NCBI RefSeq assembly: GCF_003945385.1
Contig: NZ_AP018920.1
Coordinates: forward strand, 6,138,001-6,202,000
Direction: 5' to 3'
From: Pseudonocardia autotrophica
Lineage (GTDB): Bacteria; Actinomycetota; Actinomycetes; Mycobacteriales; Pseudonocardiaceae
DNA length: 64,000 nt
Part shown: in pieces, positions 19,077-28,938 of the stretch
Layout: every line of letters begins with the position of its first letter
Numbering within the stretch: position 1 is the first letter of the stretch
Notes under the pieces: model-generated
Databases searched by the model: none
What the model saw: only the letters and a program-made list of their open reading frames with translations
Told to the model about the DNA's origin: nothing
Made by a program: the position numbers and the translations under genes

Positions 19077-20300
19077 TCAGTTGGGACTGCTGCTGACCGC
19101 CCCGGTCGCGGTGGACGACGCCGGCTCGTCCGGGTCGGTGCTGCCCTCACCGGAGGCCGTCGGCCGGGTCGACGACGTGGTGGTCGTCGGATCGGCCGAG
19201 CCCTCGGTCGTCGGCGACGGCTCCGTCGGATCCGGTCGCGTCGTCGCGGACGGGTCGGGCGTGTCCCCCTCCGGGCCGGACAGCACCCGGGGATCGGTCG
19301 ATCCACTGGGATCGGCCGGGCCGGAGCTGCCCTCACCACCGGTGGTGCCACCACCCGGGCTGGTCGGCCCCGGCGGCGGGGAGGGCTGCTGCGGCCGCGC
19401 CGGCACGTCGGGATCCGGACGACCCTCCGACACCGGCGGCGGCGGAGCCGGCGTGCCGTCGCGCAGCGGCGACCGCGGATCGGTCGGGGTGCCGGGCGGC
19501 GTCTCGGCGACCTTCGCGGTCAGGAACCGGTTCTGCTGCTCGAAGTAGGTCTGGTCGTCCGGGCCGACCTTGTCGACCAGCGGGCCGAGCGAGGCCAGAT
19601 CCTGCTGGGCACCCACCGTGTCACCGACCGCGAGCTTCGCGTTGACCCGCTCGATGCCCTGCCGCAGGTCGGACGCGGCCTGCACCTGCTCGGCGCGTTC
19701 GCTGTAGAGCACCTTCGAGACGCCCCAGAGCGTGTCGCCCGGCACCGCCTCGTGCGCACTGATCGAGACGACGGCGAGCGCACAGGCGGCCACCGCCGCG
19801 GCGGCGACCAACGGGCGCAGGAAGGAGACCTTCCGCGACGGCTTCGCCGGCTGCAGCATCTCGACGGCCTCGTCGGTGCCGACGAGCTCCGGGACCGGTT
19901 CGCGATCGACCTCGTCCTTCCAGGACGACAGCATCGCGACCAGCCGGTCGTCGACGTCGTAACCCTGGCGGCCGGGGCCGGACAGGCCGAGCCCCGAGGA
20001 CAGCGCGTTGATCAGCTCGTCGTCGGCCTGCAGCTCGACCAGGTCGACCGGCCCCTCGTCGTCGAGCTCGGCGAACCGCCTGCCGACCGGCTGCGGGGCG
20101 GGGTGCCCGTTGTGGCCGGAGGGATGGGTGTAGCCGTAACCATTGGGGCCGTTGGAGCCGTCGGGGCCGTTCGGGCCACCGTGGCGGCCCGTGCGCGGCT
20201 CGCCGAAGCGGCCGCGGGTCACCGGTGCCGGCGGTCGCTCCCAGCCGTCCCCGGACGGCGGAGGCGAGCCCGGACCGACCGGACCCTGGTCGTCACGCAT
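19077..20300 (-). CDS. rsdA: Anti-sigma-D factor RsdA
   Basis: Single-pass membrane anti-sigma factor, 407 residues. The N-terminal cytoplasmic part contains the RsdA sigma-binding motif DLVELQADDELINAL at residues 86-100. In M. tuberculosis the equivalent segment holds SigD. A Gly/Pro/Asn repeat tract (residues 41-54) precedes it. One membrane helix lies around 150-170 (PLVAAAAVAACALAVVSIS). The extracellular part has a short conserved region (AVPGDTLWGVSKVLYSE) and a long Pro/Ser/Thr tail. ATG 20300 has GAGGAGG upstream and overlaps the sigD stop by 8 bp, so expression is coupled to sigD. Confidence 0.88.
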   Translation of the reverse strand: MRDDQGPVGPGSPPPSGDGWERPPAPVTRGRFGEPRTGRHGGPNGPDGSNGPNGYGYTHPSGHNGHPAPQPVGRRFAELDDEGPVDLVELQADDELINALSSGLGLSGPGRQGYDVDDRLVAMLSSWKDEVDREPVPELVGTDEAVEMLQPAKPSRKVSFLRPLVAAAAVAACALAVVSISAHEAVPGDTLWGVSKVLYSERAEQVQAASDLRQGIERVNAKLAVGDTVGAQQDLASLGPLVDKVGPDDQTYFEQQNRFLTAKVAETPPGTPTDPRSPLRDGTPAPPPPVSEGRPDPDVPARPQQPSPPPGPTSPGGGTTGGEGSSGPADPSGSTDPRVLSGPEGDTPDPSATTRPDPTEPSPTTEGSADPTTTTSSTRPTASGEGSTDPDEPASSTATGAVSSSPN

Positions 20301-20868
20301 CCCGGACCACCTCCTCACTCATGATCTTCCGCAGCCGGGTCAGTGCCCGGTGCTGTGCCACCCGGACGGCGCCCGGTGTGGAGTCGACGGCCGCCGCGGT
20401 CTCCTCCGCGGACAACCCCACGACCACCCGCAACACGATGATCTCCCGATGTTTCTCCGGGAGGACCTCCAGCAGCCTGGACATCTCCTCGGACAGTTCC
20501 ACCTGAAGGGCTTTGCTCTCCGGACCGTCCGCGACCTCGATCCGGTCCGGCACGTCCGCGACGGGCTCGGACCGGTTCCGGGATGCGGCACGGTGCGCGT
20601 CGATCACCTTGTGCGACGCGATGCCGTAGACGAAAGCGAGGAACGGGCGGCCCTGCACCCGGTACCCCGGCAACGCCGTCAGCACTGCAACACACACCTC
20701 CTGGGCGACATCGTCCGCCGAGACGGACCCTCGGTCGGTCCCCAGTCGGGCGCGGCAGTAGCGCACGACGAGGGGCCGAATCATGGTGAGAACGCGCTCG
20801 ACCGCGGAGCGATCGCCGGCCATGGCCGCTTCGATCCACTCGTCGGGTACGTCTCTTGATTCACTCAT
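20293..20868 (-). CDS. sigD: RNA polymerase sigma factor SigD (ECF type)
   Basis: ECF sigma factor of 191 residues. Region 2 contains ADDVAQEVCVAVLTALPGYR and FLAFVYGIASHKVIDAHR. Region 4 is LPEKHREIIVLRVVVGLSAEETAAAV and GAVRVAQHRALTRLRK. Gene order sigD-rsdA next to guaB matches Rv3414c-Rv3413c, where SigD is active in stationary phase and starvation. Activity is presumably held by the overlapping rsdA product. Confidence 0.93.
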   Translation of the reverse strand: MSESRDVPDEWIEAAMAGDRSAVERVLTMIRPLVVRYCRARLGTDRGSVSADDVAQEVCVAVLTALPGYRVQGRPFLAFVYGIASHKVIDAHRAASRNRSEPVADVPDRIEVADGPESKALQVELSEEMSRLLEVLPEKHREIIVLRVVVGLSAEETAAAVDSTPGAVRVAQHRALTRLRKIMSEEVVRDA

Positions 20869-21684
20869 CGTGGGGAACCGCCCAGGCGTTACGAGACTCC
20901 GTCAGTGTCATCCGATCGTGGAGGCAACCCGCCTCAGAACACGCGGGGGCCACAATCCGCCCACCGTATCCGAGCGCGGTACGCCCGCGGGAGTTGCTCC
21001 ACACGGAGTCAGACGATCGTGCGGAGTGTCGGGTTGCGCGGCGTGTCGGGTGCACGCGGTCATCAGCCGGGCACGGTCGGCGAACGGTCCGTCCGGGCCG
21101 CACCGCGGCGCTCCGCGTCGCCCGCGGCGATATCAAGGACCCGGACACCGAGGACGGACCGCCCGGCGCCGGTGCTGACCGGCTCGGCGCTGTGAGGGTC
21201 GAACGACCTCGTGCGGATGTGTAACACCGGAGACGCGAGAGACGAGAGTGAAGCAGGAGCAACGAGGTGACACTTCCCGGCGCGGGGACGACCGCTCATC
21301 GGCAGGTGCTCGACGGGGACTCCCAGAAGCTCAGCAGAAGCTCGACGGGAAGTCCGCAGGAGCTCAGCGGAACTCCGCGGCAGCTCAGCTGGAACGTGAC
21401 GGGAGCGCTGTCACCCGCGGCAGGAGCAGCGCGGCGGGCTCGGCATGCGGGTCCGGTCGCGGGGAGCACGACCGGTGCCGCTGGCCCGGAGCTGCGGGCC
21501 GCGCGGGGTGCGCGATGCGCACTGTGCCGGACCGCGGGGGTCGGCCCGGCTCGACAGGCACATCCGGTGTCGCGCCGGTGGTGCGGCGCCGACCGGATGT
21601 CGCGGGCGTGCCGGATCGGGACTCCGGAGGCGCCACGCAAGGATGCGGTGGAGGGCTCTGCTCTCAGCAGACCGGACCGCGTTG
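20869..21684. other. 816-bp region upstream of sigD without a supported gene
   Basis: No open frame shows a family match or actinobacterial codon bias that I trust. The region holds the sigD promoter side (near 20880-20950) and a degenerate 33-bp repeat tract at 21308-21395. Plus-strand frames starting at 21248 and 21267 cross the tract and run on beyond it, but their products are Arg/Gly/Ala-rich and unconvincing. Confidence 0.4.
21308..21395. repeat. Degenerate 33-bp tandem repeat, about 2.7 copies
   Basis: Two units begin GCTCGACGGG and end AGCTCAGC(A/G)GAA; a third partial unit repeats only the AGCTCAGC end. AGCTCAGC occurs at 21328, 21361 and near 21382. The 33-bp period would encode an 11-residue repeat if translated, but coding is not established. 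Confidence 0.6.
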
Positions 21685-22281
21685 TTAGGAGACCAGACCG
21701 CGACGGAAGCCGTGTGCGACGGCCTGAGCCCGGTCCCGGACACCCAGCTTGCGGAACAGCCGCCGCGCGTGGGTCTTCACGGTGTCCTCGGACAGGTAGA
21801 GCTCGCGGCCGATCTGGCCGTTGCTCTTGCCCTGGCTCATCCCGCGCAGCACCTGCAGCTCGCGCTCGGTGAGCTGGACACCCGGGTCGGTCGGCACCCG
21901 CGGGGTCGGCACCGAGGTGCTGGCCAGAGTGTGCGCGAGCGCGGCGACCAGCTCGGGACGCGAGGCGTCCCAACGCAGGTAGCCACGGGCCCCGCCGGCG
22001 ATCGCGGCGGCGATGCTGCCCGCGTCGTCCGGAGCACCGAACACGATGACGTTCGCCTGCGGGTGCGCCGCGACGAGACGCCGGGTGGCCTCCACGCCGG
22101 TGGGGACCGCGCGCTGCGTCCCGACCAGGACGACGTCGACGGACTGGCGGGCGTAGCGGGCGAGGAGCTCGTCCCCGTGGGCCACGCAGTCGATGCGCTG
22201 GACCCCGGGGACCGCGGACATGACGCGAGTCAATCCCTCGCGGACGCTGCGACGATCGTCGCAGATGAGTACCGTCGTCAC
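21685..22281 (-). CDS. Atypical (phosphorylation-independent?) LuxR-type response regulator
   Basis: Protein of 198 residues with receiver and LuxR HTH domains (LTERELQVLRGMSQGKSN, then SEDTVKTHARRLFRKLGV). The receiver keeps the acidic pair (LICDDRRSV), but the phosphoacceptor Asp is replaced by Gly54 in VDVVLVGTQ. The switch Thr/Ser is lost (VIVFGAPDD), and the conserved Lys is missing (GYLRWD instead of GYxxKD). No kinase gene is adjacent. This resembles orphan atypical regulators such as BldM or WhiI of Streptomyces, which act without phosphorylation. Position between sigD and whiB suggests a developmental or stationary-phase role, but this is inference. Confidence 0.85.
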   Translation of the reverse strand: MTTVLICDDRRSVREGLTRVMSAVPGVQRIDCVAHGDELLARYARQSVDVVLVGTQRAVPTGVEATRRLVAAHPQANVIVFGAPDDAGSIAAAIAGGARGYLRWDASRPELVAALAHTLASTSVPTPRVPTDPGVQLTERELQVLRGMSQGKSNGQIGRELYLSEDTVKTHARRLFRKLGVRDRAQAVAHGFRRGLVS

Positions 22282-22482
22282 GACGATTCCTTCCTGCAGC
22301 TTCCTGCAGCCGGGTGATATTCACCCTCCGAATCGGCGGGTGACCCTCTCACCTTGACACGGTCGGGGCGAATTTGTTGCCTCCGTTCGGAACCTCGCCC
22401 CGCCTGGATCAGCGTCATGTGGGTGAAGGGTCGCCGAATGGAGTAGTCCATACGGTACATCCTCCGAGCCCACTTGCGGGCA

Positions 22483-23604
22483 CTACTCCCGCAGCAGGTC
22501 CCGCCCAGGGCGGTCACTTCGCGTATATAAGACGCTCACCGTGCGCAACACCGCACTTCGGCGACCCTCCGCATCCGTTTGGCGACTACGCGTATCGAAT
22601 CGTGACGCTCCGGCGTGTCGTGCCCTGGCGTCCGCAGGACGAAGGCCGTCCGGCATCGCCCGATCGGCCGTGCGGTGTCCGGTACGTGTACGGCCGGCTC
22701 CCGCGGACGGACCATCGCCCGGTCCGGATGGCGGCCGCAGCCCCGTACGGACCGCGAGATCGTCGCCGGCGAGCAACGCGGGCCGGTGCAGCGGCAGCAG
22801 ACCGCTCTCCCACGCCGCCGCCGCGACGGCATCCAGCTCGGCGAGCACCTCGGCCGGGTCCTCGCCCGCGACCCCCGCGGCCACCGCACGGACCAGGCGG
22901 CTCTTGAGGACGTGCCGGGCCGAACCGAGCAGCCGGGCGCCGGACAACGCCCGCCCGGCCGCCTCGAGTGCCGCGGCCGGGTCGCCGGCGACCAGCGCGG
23001 TCTCGGCCACCACCCAGTCGTGCCGCACCCGGCTCCGGTGACCGTGCCCACCGCACCACGGCGCGGCCCGGGCGAGCAGGCCGCCGGCGGTGCGGGTGTC
23101 GAATCGGCCGAGCGCGTCCGCCGCGAGCCCGGTGAGCGCGTCGGCCACGGCGGCACCGGCACCGAGCCCCCACGGATCCGGCACGTCGCGGGCTAGGCAT
23201 ACCGACTCCCGGCCGACCAACTCCGGGCCGACGAGTTCCGTGCCGACAGGTTCCGCCCCGAGGAGCTCCGTGCCGGCGACTACCGTGCGCAGCGCCCGGC
23301 CGTCGAGCGCCGCCGCGGCGCCGTGCCCACCCAGCTGCCGCAGGTGCGACGCCCGGGTGACGATCGCGTGCGCCCGCAGATCCGGCCCGGCCTCCGGTGA
23401 GCCGGACAGCGGTTCGAGGATCGCCGCGGCGGCGGCGTAGTACCCGAGCCCGCCGAATGCCACCCCGGCCGCCCAGCGCCGCAACGGATCCGACCGGTCG
23501 GCCGCGGCGGCGGCAGCGGCAGCAGGGGCAGTGGCCGGACCGGCGAGCAGGCCCAGCACGTCCGCGGCCGGGACGGCACCCGGGCCCGACGTCCGGACGT
23601 GCAC
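22483..23604 (-). CDS. Conserved hypothetical Ala-rich helical protein (Rv3415c position)
   Basis: Protein of 373 residues starting at GTG 23604 behind GAGGTG. Mostly Ala/Leu/Gly helices resembling tetratricopeptide-like pairs (for example DWVVAETALVAGDPAAALEAAGRAL, which reads as a TPR-like helix pair). A short internal repeat of GTELVGPELVG type occurs around residues 113-131. The last 90 residues are Arg-rich and look disordered. It is divergent from whiB, the same place as Rv3415c beside whiB3. Function not known. Confidence 0.55.
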   Translation of the reverse strand: MHVRTSGPGAVPAADVLGLLAGPATAPAAAAAAAADRSDPLRRWAAGVAFGGLGYYAAAAAILEPLSGSPEAGPDLRAHAIVTRASHLRQLGGHGAAAALDGRALRTVVAGTELLGAEPVGTELVGPELVGRESVCLARDVPDPWGLGAGAAVADALTGLAADALGRFDTRTAGGLLARAAPWCGGHGHRSRVRHDWVVAETALVAGDPAAALEAAGRALSGARLLGSARHVLKSRLVRAVAAGVAGEDPAEVLAELDAVAAAAWESGLLPLHRPALLAGDDLAVRTGLRPPSGPGDGPSAGAGRTRTGHRTADRAMPDGLRPADARARHAGASRFDTRSRQTDAEGRRSAVLRTVSVLYTRSDRPGRDLLRE

Positions 23605-23691
23605 AATCGTTCACCTCGAATCAGGTTTGCGCCTGCCCGACCCAGGGAATCTGGACCTCAACAGGTCCGAGGTCAAAGGCAGGTGACGAAC

Positions 23692-24024
23692 ATGGCGGAC
23701 ATCCGGAGGCTTCCCGGCCCGGTCGCCGACATCTACGACTGGCAGATGGAGGGAGCCTGCCGGGGGATGGACAGCGCGTTCTTCTTCCATCCCGAGGGTG
23801 AGCGCGGTCCCGCGCGCGCCCGGCGCGAGGCGCGCGCCAAGCAGGTCTGCCAGGAGTGCCCGGTGCTCGCACAGTGCCGGGAGCACGCGCTGAACGTGCA
23901 CGAGCCGTACGGCATCTGGGGCGGATTGTCCGAGTCCGAGCGTGACACGATCATCCGTGGCCCGCGCCGCACGCTCAAGGTCGCCGATCCGCAGCCGATC
24001 GAGAAGACGCTGGGCTCCGCCTGA
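23692..24024 (+). CDS. WhiB-family iron-sulfur transcription factor (WhiB3-like)
   Basis: Protein of 110 residues. The four cluster-binding cysteines are C23, C53, C56 and C62 (GACRGMDS; CQECPVLAQCREHAL), followed by the GIWGG turn and a basic C-terminal RGPRRTLK stretch. Family proteins bind a [4Fe-4S] cluster and interact with the primary sigma factor. Its position next to groEL1 and the Rv3415c-type gene equals whiB3 of M. tuberculosis. ATG 23692 has AGGTGA upstream. Confidence 0.9.
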   Translation: MADIRRLPGPVADIYDWQMEGACRGMDSAFFFHPEGERGPARARREARAKQVCQECPVLAQCREHALNVHEPYGIWGGLSESERDTIIRGPRRTLKVADPQPIEKTLGSA

Positions 24025-24059
24025 GCGATCCGGACGCCGGTTCCGCGTCCCTGCCACGA

Positions 24060-24106
24060 CACGAACGAGGGCGGGTGGTCGATTCGACCGCCCGCCCTCG
24101 TTCGTG
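24060..24106. terminator. Long bidirectional hairpin terminator
   Basis: Arms of 23 bp (24060-24082 with 24084-24106) with one G-T wobble, between convergent whiB and groEL. It is longer than the other terminators in the window. Confidence 0.75.
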
Positions 24107-24124
24107 TGTTGCCCAGCTCCGGGA

Positions 24125-25768
<1,644 letters not shown>

Positions 25769-25853
25769 TCATGGGGGAGAAAAACGACCGCCCCGGCCGG
25801 GCCACCCCTCGGAGTGGACCCGCCGGGGCGGTGCGTTCACGAGATGCTCGGCG

Positions 25854-26144
25854 TCAGTTGACGACGGCCAGCACGTCGCGGGCGGAGAGGATCAGGTACT
25901 CCTCGCCGTTGTACTTGACCTCGGTGCCGCCGTACTTCGAGTAGATGACGACGTCGCCGACCGCCACGTCGAGCGGGACGCGGTTCCCGTTGTCGTCCAC
26001 CCGACCCGGGCCGACGGCCAGGACCTTGCCCTCCTGGGGCTTCTCCTTGGCGGTGTCCGGGATGACGATGCCGGAGGCGGTGGTGGTCTCCGCCTCGCTG
26101 GCCTGGACGACGATCTTGTCCTCGAGCGGCTTGATGTTCGCCAC
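25854..26144 (-). CDS. groES: 10-kDa co-chaperonin GroES
   Basis: Heptameric lid of the chaperonin, 96 residues. Start [14 protein letters not shown]; mobile-loop region [21 protein letters not shown]; end [18 protein letters not shown] 26144 has a purine-rich AGGGGAGG upstream. Followed by groEL1 after 106 bp. A CIRCE operator lies about 125 bp upstream. Confidence 0.95.
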   Translation of the reverse strand: MANIKPLEDKIVVQASEAETTTASGIVIPDTAKEKPQEGKVLAVGPGRVDDNGNRVPLDVAVGDVVIYSKYGGTEVKYNGEEYLILSARDVLAVVN

Positions 26145-26269
26145 GACGATGACCTCCCCTTCCTGGGGTGAATCGGGTGTCACGGGTATGTCCGGTGTCA
26201 GCAGCGCCCGCGTACGCCCTCCCGCCCCGCCGTCGCGGGTGCCGGGGCGACAGGTGTCCGTCGCGCGCA

Positions 26270-26296
26270 TTGGCACTCTACTCATGAGAGTGCCAG
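26270..26296. promoter_or_regulatory. CIRCE operator (HrcA binding site)
   Basis: TTGGCACTC-N9-GAGTGCCAG, against the consensus TTAGCACTC-N9-GAGTGCTAA. The two 9-bp arms are at 26270-26278 and 26288-26296. It lies upstream of groES, so heat-shock repression by HrcA is expected. Confidence 0.9.
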
Positions 26297-26377
26297 AACC
26301 GCGACGGGGGCTCAACCGGTTCTTCACCCGCGCGTGGCACGAAGATCGGTGCAAGCCGGAGGGTAGCGTCCACAGCC

Positions 26378-27277
26378 GTGGCTGACCTGGTTCTCGGAGC
26401 GAACGTGTTCGGCTGGACGGCGGACCGGGACACGTCGTTCGCGGTGCTGGACGCGTTCGTCGACGCCGGCGGGACGATGATCGACACCGCCGATGCCTAC
26501 ACCCGGCCGGACCCCGGCCGGTCCGAGACGATCCTCGGCGAGTGGATGCGGGCCAGGGGCAACCGGGACACGCTGCACCTGGCCACCAAGGTCGGCGCGC
26601 AGCCCGGGCGCACCGGGCTCTCCGCAGCGAACATCGCGGCCGCCGCCCGCGAGTCGCTGAGCCGATTGGGCACCGACCGGATCGACCTCTACCACGCACA
26701 CCGCGACGACCCGGACACCGCGCAGGAGGAGACCCTCGACGCGTTCGACGCACTCGTCCGCGAGGGTCTGGTCCGGGAGATCGGCGCGTCGAACTTCTCC
26801 GCGGAGCGGCTGCGCTCGGCACTGGAGATCTCCGGGCGCGACGGGCTGACCGCCTTCACCGCGATCCAGCCGCACTACAACCTGATGGAGCGCGACGACT
26901 TCGAGCTCGCGCTGGCGCCACTGGCGGAGTCCGACGAGCTCGCCGTGTACCCGTACTACGGCCTGGCCAAGGGGTTCCTCACCGGCAAGTACCGCCCCGA
27001 CTCGCCGGCTCCGGAAGGGCCGCGCGCCGAGGGCGCCACCGCCTATCTCGACTCCCGCGGCCGCGCCGTACTCGCCGGACTGGACGAGATCGCCGCCGGA
27101 TACGGCGTCCCGGTCCCGGCCGTCGCACTGGCCTGGCTGGCCGCACAGCCGTCGGTCACCGCGCCGATCGCCAGCGCCCGCACCCCCGAGCAGCTGGCCC
27201 AGCTGCTGCCGATGCGGACACTCGCGCTCACCGACGACGAGCTGCGGCTGATGGCCTACCTGTCGGCGACGAGCTGA
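26378..27277 (+). CDS. Aldo/keto reductase
   Basis: NADPH-dependent oxidoreductase of 299 residues with the (beta/alpha)8 fold. Visible motifs: catalytic Asp/Tyr segment [17 protein letters not shown], the Lys in [19 protein letters not shown], the cofactor-binding [11 protein letters not shown], and [14 protein letters not shown]. It starts at GTG 26378, divergent from groES, and its end overlaps the convergent PucR gene by 50 bp. Substrate unknown. Confidence 0.88.
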   Translation: MADLVLGANVFGWTADRDTSFAVLDAFVDAGGTMIDTADAYTRPDPGRSETILGEWMRARGNRDTLHLATKVGAQPGRTGLSAANIAAAARESLSRLGTDRIDLYHAHRDDPDTAQEETLDAFDALVREGLVREIGASNFSAERLRSALEISGRDGLTAFTAIQPHYNLMERDDFELALAPLAESDELAVYPYYGLAKGFLTGKYRPDSPAPEGPRAEGATAYLDSRGRAVLAGLDEIAAGYGVPVPAVALAWLAAQPSVTAPIASARTPEQLAQLLPMRTLALTDDELRLMAYLSATS

Positions 27278-28814
27278 CCGGCGGCACGTCCCGGAGTCCC
27301 TCGATCTCGTCGCGGAACGCGAGGTAGAGGTCGGCGACCGTGGACGCCGCGGCGATCCGCGAACCGAGCAGCGACTCCACCTTCCGCAACCGGTACCGGA
27401 CGGTGTTCGGGTGCAGCCGCAGGCGCCGGGCCGACGCCCCGACGTCCTGGTCGCAGGCCAGGTAGGCGACGACCGTGTCGAGCAGGTCCGGCGCGCGGGC
27501 CAGCCCACCGAACTGACGCTCGAACCGGTCGGCCGCCCGCGGATCGCCGTACCGGGTCGCCGCGAGCCAGGTCGCGTAGCTCACCTCGTCCAGCCGGACG
27601 AGGCCGCCCCGCCCGGTCTGCCGGGCGAGCCGATGTGCGGTACCCGCCTCCTCCGCCCGCTCCGGGCAGACGGTCAGGTCGGTGAAGGGACCGCTGGCAC
27701 CGACCGCACCGGTCGCCGCGGCGGACTCGAGCCAGCGCGCCCCCGGCTCGTCGTCGGCGAGCAACGCACTCGCGCCGGCGCCGGACTCCGTGGGATCGGG
27801 ATCCGCACGCACCAGCAGCCTGGCCGGTTCCTCCGGCCGGCCGATGGACTCGTACCGCGATCCGGGCCGGGACGGCTCCGGAGCGTCCCAGCGCACCATC
27901 CGCAACGACTCCCCCGGGCGGAATCCGAAGGTGCGCAGCCGTTCCCACGTCTGCCGGACCCGCGACGACGGCAATCCGGCCAGCAGCGCGGAGAGCAACC
28001 TGCCTGCCTCCAGCCGTTCCTGGTCCGCGGTCAGCACCCGGACGCTGCTCGCCGCGGCGAGCACCCGCCCCGCGGTCCGGAGCAGGTCGTCGCCGAGGTC
28101 GTCGAGCACCCGGGGCTCCCGCGACGCGATCACCAGGTGGTAGTCGGACGGCCCGATCCGCAGCGCGCGACGGCGCACGTCCCACCGGCCGACGGTGAAC
28201 GTGCGCGCCCCGCCCGCGAGCTCGTCCGCGATCAGCCGGAACGGCGCCGAGCCGGTCGCCGCCACGGTCCGCCCCGACGCGTCGAACAGGGCCGCCGAGC
28301 CGCGGGCGAGCGCCCCGAGCCGTTCCATCAGCGCGTCGGTCGGGTCGGTCGAGACCAGCGCCGCGAGCAGGTCGTCCTGCAGCCAGACCGTCCGCCGCAG
28401 CAGGTAGCTCTCGTCGGCGAGCACCCCGCGGGTGACCGCCTCCTCGATCCGCGTGAACGGGACCTCGGGATCCACGGTCAGCACCGGGATCCCCTGCTGC
28501 GCTGCCGCCCGGCGCAGGCCGGCCGGGACCTCGTCGAACACGATGCCGGTCCCGAACCCGATCGCCGCGATCCGCGCCCCGGCCAGCTCCGCGGCCAGCT
28601 CCGTCCACCGCCGGTCGTCCGGCGCGGCCGCCGCCAGCCGCAGCCCGGTCGTCAGCATCAGCGTCCCGGGGCGCAGCCACCGGGCCGCGTCGGCGATCTC
28701 GATCGAGTGCGCACCCCGGACCGGCACGTCCAGATCGGGATCACCGAGCGGAGCCAGCCCGAGGCCGGGCTCGGCGACCAGCAGGCGCAACGTCAGCGCA
28801 CCCGATCCGCTCAT
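27228..28814 (-). CDS. PucR-family transcriptional regulator
   Basis: Protein of 528 residues. The N-terminal PucR sensing domain starts LRLLVAEPGLGLAPLGDPDL and includes RWLRPGTLMLTTGLRL. A central GGDEF-like domain follows. The C-terminal HTH_30 is VGASARRLRLHPNTVRYRLRKVESLLG. Divergent from the hydantoinase genes, so it probably regulates them; family members control purine or amino-acid catabolism. A weak dyad ACTGT-N7-ACAGT lies in the gap at 28855-28871. The C-terminal 25 residues extend over the convergent reductase gene. Confidence 0.85.
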   Translation of the reverse strand: MSGSGALTLRLLVAEPGLGLAPLGDPDLDVPVRGAHSIEIADAARWLRPGTLMLTTGLRLAAAAPDDRRWTELAAELAGARIAAIGFGTGIVFDEVPAGLRRAAAQQGIPVLTVDPEVPFTRIEEAVTRGVLADESYLLRRTVWLQDDLLAALVSTDPTDALMERLGALARGSAALFDASGRTVAATGSAPFRLIADELAGGARTFTVGRWDVRRRALRIGPSDYHLVIASREPRVLDDLGDDLLRTAGRVLAAASSVRVLTADQERLEAGRLLSALLAGLPSSRVRQTWERLRTFGFRPGESLRMVRWDAPEPSRPGSRYESIGRPEEPARLLVRADPDPTESGAGASALLADDEPGARWLESAAATGAVGASGPFTDLTVCPERAEEAGTAHRLARQTGRGGLVRLDEVSYATWLAATRYGDPRAADRFERQFGGLARAPDLLDTVVAYLACDQDVGASARRLRLHPNTVRYRLRKVESLLGSRIAAASTVADLYLAFRDEIEGLRDVPPVSSSPTGRPSAAARRR

Positions 28815-28938
28815 GGGCCGTCCTCGTGCGATTGGACAGAAGATGGAGCTCCCGACTGTAGATCCGACAGTGACGAGCGGAAAGTGCACCGGTCAGAGTG
28901 GGCCCCGTCACGGGACGTGCGGAAGCGACGGAGGACCG

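Noticed and set aside
21248..21872. Plus-strand genes between sigD and the response regulator
   Set aside because: Compositionally odd frames overlapping the real regulator gene; no family match.
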